Source of the DNA: Lepidurus packardi
Lineage: Eukaryota > Arthropoda > Branchiopoda > Notostraca > Triopsidae
Direction: 5' to 3'
Assembly: GCA_023053545.1 (NCBI GenBank)
Contig: JAKZAN010000065.1
Location: 62,001 to 126,000 of the forward strand
DNA length: 64,000 nt
Positions 8,935-19,509 of the stretch are shown in pieces. The notes beneath the pieces were generated by a model. It made no database searches and had not been told where the DNA came from. It saw only the letters and a program-made list of their open reading frames with translations. A program made the translations under genes and the position numbers. Positions within the stretch are counted from its first letter, which is position 1; every line of letters begins with the position of its first letter.

Positions 8935-11810
8935 CTTAATGATTGATTGAATTCCTTACTTACTGAATTAGTTAGTTTCGGATTGAATTAATTCCTTACG
9001 GACTGAATTAATTAATTACGGACTGAATTAATTCCTTACGGACTTAATTAATTCTTTACGGACTGAGTTAATTCCTTTCGGACTGAATTAATTCCTTACG
9101 GACTGAACTAATTCCTTACGGACGGAATTAATTCCTTACGGACTGAATTAATTCCTTACGGAATGAATTAATTCATTACGGAATTAATTAACTCCTTACC
9201 GACTTAATTAATTCCTTACGGAATGAATTAATTCCTTACGGAATGAATTAATTCCTTACGGAATGAATTAATTCCTTACAGACTGAATTAATTCCTTATG
9301 GACTGAAATAATTCCTTACGAACTTAATTAATTCCTTACGGACTGAATTAATTCTTTAGGATTGATTGAATTCCTTTCTTACTGAATTAATTTCTTATGG
9401 ACTGAATTAATTCCTTACGGATTTAATTAATTCCTTACGGACTTAATTAATTCGTTGCGGACTGAATTAATTCCTTACGGACTGAATTAATTCCTTACGG
9501 ATTTAATTAATTCCTTACGGAATTAATTAATTCCTTACGGACTTAATTAATTCCTTACGGACTTGATAAATTCCTAACGGACTTAATAAATTCCTTACGG
9601 ACTTAATTTATTCCTTACGGACTGAATTAATTCTTTAGGATTGATTGAATTCCTTTCTTACTGAATTAATTCCTTATGGACTGAATTAATTCCTTACGGA
9701 TTTAATTAATTCCTTACGGACTTAATTAATTCGTTGCGGACTGAATTAATTCCTTACGGACTGAATTAATTCCTTACGGACTGAATTAATTCTTTACGGA
9801 CTGAATTAATTCATTACGGACTGAATTAATTTCTTACGGACTTAATTAATTCCTTACGGACTGAACAAATTCCTTACGGACTTATTTTTTTTTCCTTTAC
9901 GGACTGAATTAATTCATTACGGACTGAATTAATTCCTTACGGACTTAATTAATTCCTTACGGACTAAACATATTCCTTACGGACTTAATTAACTCCTTAC
10001 GGACTTAATTAATTCTTTACGGACTTAATTAATTCCTTACGGACTTAATTAATTCCTTACGGACTGCACAAATTCCTAACGGACTTAATAAATTCCTTAC
10101 GGACTTAATTAATTCCTTACGGACTGAATTAATTCTTTAGGATTGATTGAATTCCTTTCTTACTGAATTAATTCCTTATGGACTGAATTAATTCCTTACG
10201 GATTTAATTAATTCCTTACGGACTTAATTAATTCCATACGGACTTAATTAATTCCTTATGGACTGAATTAATTCCTTACGGATTTAATTAATTCCTTACG
10301 GACTTAATTAATTCCATACGGACTTAATTAATTCGTTGCGGACTGAATTAATTCCTTACGGACTGAATTAATTCTTAATGATTGATTGAATTCCTTACTT
10401 ACTGAATTAGTTAGTTTCGGATTGAATTAATTCCTTACGGACTGAATTAATTAATTACGGACTGAATTAATTCCTTACGGACTTAATTAATTCTTTACGG
10501 ACTGAATTAATTCCTTTCGGACTGAATTAATTCCTTACGGACTGAACTAATTCCTTACGGACGGAATTAATTCCTTACGGACTGAATTAATTCCTTACGG
10601 AATGAATTAATTCATTACGGAATTAATTAAATCCTTACCGACTTAATTAATTCCTTACGGAATGAATTAATTCCTTACGGAATGAATTAATTCCTTGCGG
10701 AATGAATTAATTCCTTACAGACTGAATTAATTCCTTATGGACTGAAATAATTCCTTACGAACTTAATTAATTCCTTACGGACTTAATTAATTCCTTACGG
10801 ACTTAATTAATTCCTTACGGACTGAATTAATTCTTTAGGATTGATTGAATTCCTTTCTTACTGAATTAATTTCTTATGGACTGAATTAATTCCTTACGGA
10901 TTTAATTAATTCCTTACGGACTTAATTAATTCGTTGCGGACTGAATTAATTCCTTACGGACTGAATTAATTCCTTACGGATTTAATTAATTCCTTACGGA
11001 ATTAATTAATTCCTTACGGACTTAATTAATTCCTTACGGACTTGATAAATTCCTAACGGACTTAATAAATTCCTTACGGACTTAATTTATTCCTTACGGA
11101 CTGAATTAATTCTTTAGGATTGATTGAATTCCTTTCTTACTGAATTAATTCCTTATGGACTGAATTAATTCCTTACGGATTTAATTAATTCCTTACGGAC
11201 TTAATTAATTCGTTGCGGACTGAATTAATTCCTTACGGACTGAATTAATTCCTTACGGACTGAATTAATTCTTTACGGACTGAATTAATTCATTACGGAC
11301 TGAATTAATTTCTTACGGACTTAATTAATTCCTTACGGACTGAACAAATTCCTTACGGACTTAATTTTTTTTCCTTTACGGACTGAATTAATTCATTACG
11401 GACTGAATTAATTCCTTACGGACTTAATTAATTCCTTACGGACTAAACATATTCCTTACGGACTTAATTAACTCCTTACGGACTTAATTAATTCTTTACG
11501 GACTTAATTAATTCCTTACGGACTTAATTAATTCCTTACGGACTGCACAAATTCCTAACGGACTTAATAAATTCCTTACGGACTTAATTAATTCCTTACG
11601 GACTGAATTAATTCTTTAGGATTGATTGAATTCCTTTCTTACTGAATTAATTCCTTATGGACTGAATTAATTCCTTACGGATTTAATTAATTCCTTACGG
11701 ACTTAATTAATTCCATACGGACTTAATTAATTCGTTGCGGACTGAATTAATTCCTTACGGACTGAATTAATTCCTTACGGACTGAATTAATTCTTTACGG
11801 GCTGAAGTAA
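8935..11810 (+). repeat. Higher-order tandem duplication, ~1.44-kb unit
   Basis: The rare 19-bp monomer TTCTTAATGATTGATTGAA occurs at 8935 and 10374 (C of TTC; offset 1439). The following sequence repeats in the same order: a TTAGTTTCGG monomer, then AATCCTTACCG or its ACTCCTTACCG variant, TTCTTATGG, the T8 monomer and the ACTGCACAAATTCC monomer. Later markers are offset 1479 (for example 9354 and 10833), so the second unit gained two monomers. Unit ends are approximate. Confidence 0.85.
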
Positions 11811-12479
11811 TTCATTACGGACTTAATTAATTCCTTACGGACTGTATTAATTCTTTAGGATTGATTGAATTCCTTTTTTACTGAATTAATTCCTTACGGA
11901 CTGAATTAATTCCTTACGGATTTAATTAATTCCTTACGGACTTAATTAATTCCTTACGGACTTAATTAATTCCTTACGGACTTGATAAATTCCTTACGGA
12001 CTTAATTAATTCCTTACGGACTGAATTAATTCTTTAGGATTGATTGAATTCCTTTCTTACTGAATTAATTCCTTATGGACTGAATTAATTCCTTACGGAT
12101 TTAATTAATTCCTTACGGACTTAATTAATTCGTTGCGGACTGAATTAATTCCTTACGGACTGAATTAATTCCTTACGGACTTAATTAATACTTTACGGAC
12201 TGAATTAACTACTTACGGACTGAATTAATTCCTTACGGACTTAATTTTTTTTCCTTTACGGACTGAATTAATTCATTACGGACTGAATTAATTCCTTACG
12301 GACTTAATTAATTCCTTACGGACTGAACAAATTCCTTACGGACTTAATTATTTCCTTACGGACTTAATTAATTCTTTACGGACTGAAATAATTCCTTACG
12401 GACTGAATTAATTCCTTACGGACTTAATTAATTCCTTACGGACTTAATTAATTCCTTACGGACTTAATTAATTCGTTGC

Positions 12480-13395
12480 GGACTGAATTAATTCCTTACG
12501 GACTGAATTAATTCCTTACGGACTGAATTAATTCTTTACGGGCTGAAGTAATTCATTACGGACTTAATTAATTCCTTACGGACTGAATTAATTCTTTAGG
12601 ATTGATTGAATTCCTTTTTTACTGAATTAATTCCTTACGGACTGAATTAATTCCTTACGGATTTAATTAATTCCTTACGGACTTAATTAATTCCTTACGG
12701 ACTTAATTAATTCCTTACGGACTTGATAAATTCCTTACGGACTTAATTAATTCTTTAGGTTTGATTGAATTCCTTTCTTACTGAATTAATTCCTTATGGA
12801 CTGAATTAATTCCTTACGGATTTAATTAATTCCTTACGGACTTAATTAATTCGTTGCGGACTGAATTAATTCCTTACGGACTGAATTAATTCCTTACGGA
12901 CTTAATTAATACTTTACGGACTGAATTAATTACTTACGGACTGAATTAATTCCTTACGGACTGAATTAATTCCTTACGGACTGAATTAATTCTTTACGGG
13001 CTGAAGTAATTCATTACGGACTTAATTAATTCCTTACGGACTGAATTAATTGTTTAGGATTGATTGAATTCCTTTTTTACTGAATTAATTCCTTACGGAC
13101 TGAATTAATTCCTTACGGATTTAATTAATTCCTTACGGACTTAATTAATTCCTTACGGACTTAATTAATTCCTTACGGACTTGATAAATTCCTTACGGAC
13201 TTAATTAATTCTTTAGGTTTGATTGAATTCCTTTCTTACTGAATTAATTCCTTATGGACTGAATTAATTCCTTACGGATTTAATTAATTCCTTACGGACT
13301 TAATTAATTCGTTGCGGACTGAATTAATTCCTTACGGACTGAATTAATTCCTTACGGACTTAATTAATACTTTACGGACTGAATTAATTACTTAC
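12480..13395 (+). repeat. Higher-order tandem duplication, 458-bp unit
   Basis: The variant TTCTTTAGGTTTGATTG (GGTTT in place of GGATT) occurs at 12753 and 13211, exactly 458 bp apart. The preceding 19-bp markers at 12594 and 13052 have the same offset, the second altered to TTGTTTAGG. The order of variants between them is the same. The offset, 23 x 20 minus 2, matches two 19-bp monomers per unit. Unit limits are approximate. Confidence 0.85.
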
Positions 13396-13996
13396 GGACT
13401 GAATTAATTCCTTACGGACTTAATTTTTTTTCCTTTACGGACTGAATTAATTCATTACGTACTGAATTAATTCCTTACGGACTTAATTAATTCCTTACGG
13501 ACTGAACAAATTCCTTACGGACTTAATTATTTCCTTACGGACTTAATTAATTCTTTACGGACTGAAATAATTCCTTACGGACTGAATTAATTCCTTACGG
13601 ACTTAATTAATTCCTTACGGACTTAATTAATTCCTTACGGACTGAATTAATTCCTTACGGACTGAATTAATTCTTTCGGACTGAATTAATTCATTACGGA
13701 CTGAATTAATTTCTTACGGACTTAATTAATTCCTTACGGACTGAACAAATTCCTTACGGACTTAATTTTTTTTCCTTTACGGACTGAATTAATTCATTAC
13801 GGACTGAATTAATTCCTTACGGACTTAATTAATTCTTTACGGACTGAAATAATTCCTTACGGACTGAATTAATTCCTTACGGACTTAATTAATACTTTAC
13901 GGACTGAATTAATTCCTTACGGACTGAATTAATTCCTTACGGACTTAATTAATTCCTTACGGACTTAATTAATTCCTTACGGACTGAACAAATTCC

Positions 13997-15517
13997 TTAC
14001 GGACTTAATAAAAGCATTCTCAATGCTTGCCTCCAATTTTTTGGTAGTTTCGTTAAAATGTTATAATGTACCATGTCTTTGCCTTGGCTAGTTTTCGGTG
14101 TTTTTCTTAAAATCTCCTCTATTTCCCATTCTTTAAAAGGTGTATCAAACTCAGTCGTGCTGTTTATATCGCCTATCATGTTATCTATTTCAAACTGCAT
14201 GTGGAATATCTCCGCTTCATTTGCCTCAGTTTCCGGCTCCTCACTTTGTATCTTGGCGAAATGCTCCACCAGCATTCCTGCTTTCTCTTCGTTTTGTTGT
14301 GTACACTTTCCCCCTGAGTTGAGTTTTACCCTATCTATATTTTCCATTGGTACTCCTTCCATTCTTCTTATTAGCTCCCACATTTGTTTTGTTGTTGTTT
14401 GCTTTCCTAGGCCCTCCACCTTCGACTTCCAGTGGGTTCTTTCCGTTTCCTGTGTGACTCTCTTGCCAATTGCTTTGTATTTTTTGTATTCTGTCAGGGT
14501 TTCAGCTTTGGGGTTTCGTTTTAATATTCTATACTTCGCTCGCATGATGCTTATTGCTTCGCTGCAATTTTCATCCCACCACGGTTTCCGTATTCTACGT
14601 TGGCTCCCTTTTGTGTTATTTTCCCTGCTTGTCCCCTCTCTCCAGGGTATATGCTTCTTAGTGATTTTTAGGAGTGTATCTATAAAACGCTTGTATCGTT
14701 CCTCTACCCTTCCCCATCGCACTCCCTTTTCTATGTCTGTTTCCTCCATTTCTCTGCTCCACTCCTCCCAATTCGCTTTCTTAAAATTCCATCGCGGGGT
14801 CGTTTCTCTAATAACCAACCCCGTTGCTCCTTCTACTTCGAGTATGATTGGGAAATGGTCGCTTTGTAGCATTGCCCCTATATTGACTCGCGTCTTGTCG
14901 TGCATGTTTGCTGTCGTAAACACTAGGTCAATGGTGGTGAGCGCCCCTCTATCAGTTGTGTGTGTACCAACGCCCTTTGGGGAAGCTAGTACTAAGTTTC
15001 CCCATTCTTCTAAAAACGAGAATAAAATATTCCCTCTGGTATTGTTAAAATCCTTTCCGTTCCATAAATTATGGTGTGAATTAAAATCTCCAAACATAAG
15101 ACATTTCTCATCATGGCCGATTTGAGACAAATAAAATTCATATTCTTGTTTTGTTATTTTTTTCCCTGTTTGCACTTGTAGGTACATGCCGACTAGATAT
15201 ATATCCTGTTTTTCCCACTTTGCCTTCACACATCCTACCTCCAGTACTCCGTTTACGAAGGGTTCCATTGGTAGCCAGTCGATTTGCATTCCACTTTTCA
15301 CATAAAATAAAATTCCCCCTCCTCTCTTATGAGGTCTGTCTTTTCTATAGCATTCGTACCCAGCGATTACAGCTTTCCTCCCCTCTTTCAACAACGTTTC
15401 ACATATAAAAATAACATCTGGGGTCTGTTGCATCTCACTAATGTATGCACATAAGCTGCTAAGATGCTGCGTGATGCTTCGTGCATTCCACACTAGGATT
15501 TTTATAGAGCTCCCCAT
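13997..15517 (-). CDS. LINE ORF2, APE-type endonuclease, RT-truncated (copy 2)
   Basis: Open frame of 506 codons, the same length as in copy 1, ending in the same satellite-supplied TAA at 13997-13999. All endonuclease signature residues are present: Asn11, Glu40, the Asp144/Asn146 pair in GDFN, and the Asp220/His221 pair. The catalytic domain therefore looks chemically intact. Private differences lie in the linker: Lys at 337 (Asn elsewhere) and Glu at 359 (Lys elsewhere). Trp363 is shared with copies 3 and 4. The ATG at 15517 sits 16 nt inside the end of ORF1. The reverse-transcriptase domain is cut after its first helix-like segment. If translated, the product would be an endonuclease with a C-terminal linker and a three-residue satellite-encoded tail. 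Whether it is translated cannot be judged from sequence. Confidence 0.9.
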   Translation of the reverse strand: MGSSIKILVWNARSITQHLSSLCAYISEMQQTPDVIFICETLLKEGRKAVIAGYECYRKDRPHKRGGGILFYVKSGMQIDWLPMEPFVNGVLEVGCVKAKWEKQDIYLVGMYLQVQTGKKITKQEYEFYLSQIGHDEKCLMFGDFNSHHNLWNGKDFNNTRGNILFSFLEEWGNLVLASPKGVGTHTTDRGALTTIDLVFTTANMHDKTRVNIGAMLQSDHFPIILEVEGATGLVIRETTPRWNFKKANWEEWSREMEETDIEKGVRWGRVEERYKRFIDTLLKITKKHIPWREGTSRENNTKGSQRRIRKPWWDENCSEAISIMRAKYRILKRNPKAETLTEYKKYKAIGKRVTQETERTHWKSKVEGLGKQTTTKQMWELIRRMEGVPMENIDRVKLNSGGKCTQQNEEKAGMLVEHFAKIQSEEPETEANEAEIFHMQFEIDNMIGDINSTTEFDTPFKEWEIEEILRKTPKTSQGKDMVHYNILTKLPKNWRQALRMLLLSP

Positions 15518-16890
15518 TCAAACAATATTGTAATTAGTTCTCCCTCCCTTATTAGCTCTTTTCCCAAACATAAAAACTGCCTACCTTTCTCTTCCCAGCT
15601 ACTTTCGTTTAAAATTATTGGGATAATCCTTCTGATTACCTTCTGTATTATTGTCCGAATTACCCCTGGTTTTCCCCTTACCTCGCAGTTGTCAATGTCA
15701 TTGTGACCATTTCCTTGTTCTTTTTGCTTTCCTGGCCTGCTTGTTTCTGCTTGCGGTGGTCTTTTGCTACCATCCTCCGTCGTAACCTTCTTCGTCCCTG
15801 CGGCTATCTCCCTGTACGTGAGTCTCTGTGTGCCTGTGCTTGTTTGCGGTATCTCTTCCGCCGCCGTCTCGACTTCTCGGGTGTCAGGTGTCTTCTTGGT
15901 CTTTGATTGGGATGGTTCTTCTTGAAGTCCTGCTTTTGCTTTTTGACCGCCCTCCATTGCCCTCTTAAAAACGGTGCATTTTGTGTCTGCCGCTGAATTA
16001 CTGCCGCGGCAGTTAGCACACGTGGGTGTCATACCCTGTATCTTCCTCATACAACTTTCAATTCTGTGGTCGTCCCCGCAGAAACCACAGCGCTGCTTGG
16101 CCGTACACACTGTACTTACGTGCCCAAACCTCTGGTATCTATAGCACCTAATTGGTTTGGGCTTAAATGGAATCACTGGAACTTTAAAGAACCCGATATT
16201 AACTTGACTAGGCACTTCATTTCCTTCAAATGTAACGTGGTATGCCCCTGTGGCAAACTTGTCGCTCTCTCGGAAACTATACAATGTTCTGACTGAGTAT
16301 AGACCCATTATATTCTGCTCCATAATCTCCTCTCTGGATGTACCCCATATTTTGACTATCCCGTGCTGCAGCACTAGGGGCTTAGCCATCCGCATATGTA
16401 CCTTCCATTGCCCAATACTCTTGATTGCCAATAATTTTTCCACTATATCCGGTTGGGATGTGAAGAACAAAAGTTCCCCCCCATTGGTCACCTTTGTCTC
16501 CATTGCCGTGATCCCCAGGTTTTTAATAGCTTTTCCTAATGCAAATGGGCTGACCCCCTTAAAGTTTTTTCCCTCCTCTATCAACTTCCCCACGACTGGT
16601 CTTTTGTCCTTTGTTCCTTCTACATATTCATTGTTCTTATGCGCTTGGCTAATCACTGACACCTCTCGTTCCTCAACTACTAAGCATTCTCCTTCCGTAT
16701 TTTCCTCTGTGTCTTTCTCCACAACTTTTGCCACCTTTCCTGACCCTCCCTTTATCTTTTTCTTTGGCCTCACAGTCTTCCAACCTGGATCTTCACTGGA
16801 CTGACCTTCTTCCTGCTCTACTACTAATTTCTCCTTACATCTTTTCCTGATGACAATTAAATCATCCTCGCTGGAATCCTCCATTTCCAT
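15502..16890 (-). CDS. LINE ORF1 gag-like protein, full-length frame (copy 2)
   Basis: The only uninterrupted ORF1 in the window: 462 residues from the ATG at 16890. Residues 1-80 are acidic and lysine-rich. A basic stretch PKKKIK near residue 43 could act as a nuclear-localisation signal. Residues about 115-235 form the conserved pre-knuckle domain that precedes CCHC motifs in Jockey/I-group ORF1 proteins. Residues 248-305 hold the cysteine clusters. The first knuckle has Tyr instead of Cys at 252 (Cys249, Tyr252, His257, Cys262), so it should not bind zinc normally. The second (Cys268, Cys271, His275, Cys280) is intact. The third has Cys291, Cys294 and Cys305 with Asn298 where His is expected. 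A hydrophilic region (about 310-405) is rich in K, E, Q and T. The C-terminal 50 residues are hydrophobic/basic. It overlaps ORF2 by 16 nt. Function as an RNA chaperone is inferred from family. Confidence 0.88.
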   Translation of the reverse strand: MEMEDSSEDDLIVIRKRCKEKLVVEQEEGQSSEDPGWKTVRPKKKIKGGSGKVAKVVEKDTEENTEGECLVVEEREVSVISQAHKNNEYVEGTKDKRPVVGKLIEEGKNFKGVSPFALGKAIKNLGITAMETKVTNGGELLFFTSQPDIVEKLLAIKSIGQWKVHMRMAKPLVLQHGIVKIWGTSREEIMEQNIMGLYSVRTLYSFRESDKFATGAYHVTFEGNEVPSQVNIGFFKVPVIPFKPKPIRCYRYQRFGHVSTVCTAKQRCGFCGDDHRIESCMRKIQGMTPTCANCRGSNSAADTKCTVFKRAMEGGQKAKAGLQEEPSQSKTKKTPDTREVETAAEEIPQTSTGTQRLTYREIAAGTKKVTTEDGSKRPPQAETSRPGKQKEQGNGHNDIDNCEVRGKPGVIRTIIQKVIRRIIPIILNESSWEEKGRQFLCLGKELIREGELITILFEWGAL

Positions 16891-17435
16891 TAGCAACACC
16901 TAAGACGTAAACCAGAACAAAAAAACTATCACTGTAACCGTAACGAACAGAACAAACCCGTAACCAATGCCCAAGCGCGTCGCGTCACGTGTCGTGATGT
17001 CAAGCCACGCCCGTCACAGTCCGGATGATAGCGTGCTCGTGCCACACCTTGCCACGTCAACACGCTAGCACTCGAAAACAAATTTCCTTCCCTTTATACA
17101 GTTATACAATCAGAAACACTTTGTTAAACATAAATCACACACCAACGAAAAACCCCCACCACAAATATACACTTCCAAAAACACTATAACCGAAAAAATA
17201 ACCCACCAGCTGTTTGCAGCTGCCTGGTCACAACTGTCCCAATATTAACACTCTCTCTCTCTAATAAACGACTAACAAAACAACAATTGTAACAATAAAT
17301 CAACTAATACACAACTTCTATATCACCACGAACAAAAACTATGTATCTGCTACTAATTTTAGTGACTTTTTTCCTTGATAACTCGCACTGCATGTAAGAC
17401 ACGTCTATCCTGGTGTATATTCCGGTCTTCATCTG
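16891..17435 (-). promoter_or_regulatory. LINE 5' UTR with probable internal DPE-type promoter (copy 2)
   Basis: Same 545-nt leader as in copy 1, with AGACGTGT on the minus strand at 17406-17399 and the CA start at 17435-17434. The (CT)6 run, the paired CAGCTG sites and the CpG-rich segment are conserved. It has CACACC where copy 1 has CAAACC (near 17043), and GTAACAATAAATCAAC where copy 1 has A in place of both Cs (near 17290). In both cases copies 3 and 4 agree with copy 2. Confidence 0.7.
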
Positions 17436-19509
17436 TTACGGGCTGAATTAATTCCTTACGGACTGAATTAAGTCCTTACGGACTTAATTAATTCTTTACG
17501 GACTGAATTAATTCCTAACGGACTGAATTAATTCTTTACGGACTTAATTAATTCCTTACGGACTGAATTAATTCTTTAGGATTGATTGAATTCCTTTCTT
17601 ACTGAATTAATTCCTTATGGACTGAATTAATTCCTTACGGATTTAATTAATTCCTTACGTACTGAATTAATTCCTTACGGACTGAATTAATTCCTTACGG
17701 ACTGAATTAATTCCTTACGGACTGAATTAATTCATTACGGACTGAATTAATTCCTTACGGACTTAATTAATTCTTTACGGACTGAATTAATTCCTTTCGG
17801 ACTGAATTAATTCCTTACGGACTGAACTAATTCCTTACGGACGGAATTAATTCCTTACGGACTGAATTAATTCCTTACGGAATGAATTAATTCATTACGG
17901 ACTTAATTAAATCCTTACCGACTTAATTAATTCCTTACGGAATGAAATAATTCCTTACGGAATGAATTAATTCCTTACGGAATGAATTAATTCCTTACGG
18001 AATTAATTAATTCCTTACGGAATGAATTAATTTCTTACGGACTTAATTAATTCCTTACGGCCTGATTTAATTCCTTACAGACTGAATTAATTCCTTACGT
18101 CCTGATTTAATTCTTTACAGACTGAATTAATTCCTTATGGACTGAATTAATTCCTTACGAACTTAATTAATTCCTTACGGACGGAATTAATTCCTTACGG
18201 ACTGAATTAATTCTATACGGAATGAATTAATTCATTACGTACTTAATTAAATTCTTACCGACTTAAATAATTCCTTACGGAATGAATTAATTCCTTACGG
18301 AATGAATTAATTCCCTACGGACTTAATTAATTCATTTCGGACTGAATTAATTCCCTACGGACTTAATTAATTCATTTCGGACTGAATTAATTCCTTACGG
18401 ACTGAATTAATTCCTTACGGACTGAATTAGTACCTTACGGACTGAATTAATTCTTTATGATTGATTGAATTCCTTACTTACTGAATTAGTTAGTTACGGA
18501 CTGTATTAATTCCTTACGGACTGAATTAACTAATTACGGACTGAATTAACTACTTACGGACTGCATTAATTCTTTACGGACTGAATTGATTCCTTACGGC
18601 CTGATTCAATTCCTTACAGACTGAATTAATTCCTTTCGTCCTGATTTAATTCCTTGTGGACTGAAATAATTGCTTAAGGACTGAATTAATTCTTTACGGA
18701 CTGAATTAATTCCTTACGGACTGAATTAATTCCTTACGGACTTAACTAATTGCTTACGGACGGAATTAATTTCTTACGGACTGAATTAATTCATTACGGA
18801 TTTAATTAAATATTCACCGACTTAATTATTTCCTTACGGAATGAATTAATTCCTTACGGACAGAATTAATTCTTTATGATTGAATGAATTCCTTACTTAC
18901 TGAATTACTTTGTTACGGACTGAATTAATTCCTTACGGACTGAATTAATTAATTACGGACTTAATTATTTCCTTACGGACTTAATTATTTCCTTACGGAA
19001 TGAATTAATTCCTTACGGAATGAACAAATTCCTTACGGACTTATTTAATTCCTTACGGACTGAACAAATTCCTTACGGACTTAATTAATTCCTTACGGAC
19101 TGAACAAATTCCTTACGGACTTAATAAATTCCTTACGGAATGAATTAATTCCTTACGGACTGAATTAATTCTTTACGGACTGAATTAATTCATTACGGAC
19201 TGAATTAATTCCTTACGGACTTAATTAATTCCTTACGGACTGAACATATTCCTTACGGACTTAATTAACTCCTTACGGACTTAATTAATTCTTTACGGAC
19301 TGAATTAATTCCTTACGGACTGAATTAATTTTTTACGGACTTAATTAATTCCTTACGGACTGAATTAATTCCTTACGGATTTACTTAATTCCTTAAGGAC
19401 TGAATTAATTCCTTACGGACTGAATTAATTCTTTACGGGCTGAAGTAATTCATTACGGACTTAATTAATTCCTTACGGACTGAATTAATTCTTTAGGATT
19501 GATTGAATT

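Larger units (their letters stand above)
8797..14012 (+). repeat. 20-bp tandem satellite, block 2
   Basis: 5.2 kb of the 20-bp satellite between copies 1 and 2, in the same orientation as block 1. It contains two nested higher-order duplications, listed separately: an approximately 1.44-kb pair and a 458-bp pair. Monomers with T8 runs lie near 9886, 11363, 12243, 13425 and 13766. The final monomers before the LINE junction (ACTGAACAAATTCC then ACTTAATAAA) are the same as before every other LINE copy. The preceding ACTTAATTAATTCC monomer occurs twice here but three times before copies 1 and 3, so copy number changes by single monomers. No coding potential is seen. Confidence 0.98.
14013..17435 (-). 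mobile_element. LINE fragment copy 2 (both frames open)
   Basis: 3423-bp copy with the same junctions as copy 1: satellite TTAATAAA then AGCATTCTC at the left, and CATCTG then TTACGGGCTG at the right. It is the only copy in which ORF1 and the truncated ORF2 are both uninterrupted. It still lacks reverse transcriptase and 3' UTR. Its 5' flank has the GAATTAAGTCC monomer shared with copies 3 and 4 but not copy 1. Private substitutions include Cys-to-Tyr in the first zinc knuckle of ORF1, Asn337Lys and Lys359Glu in ORF2. The distance from the start of copy 1 is 8638 bp. Confidence 0.93.

Noticed and set aside
15502-16899. ORF1 start at 16899 (and equivalents at 8260, 37205 and 53521)
   Set aside because: The first codon there is GTG directly after an in-frame TAG. 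In a eukaryotic LINE the ATG nine bases downstream is the likely start.
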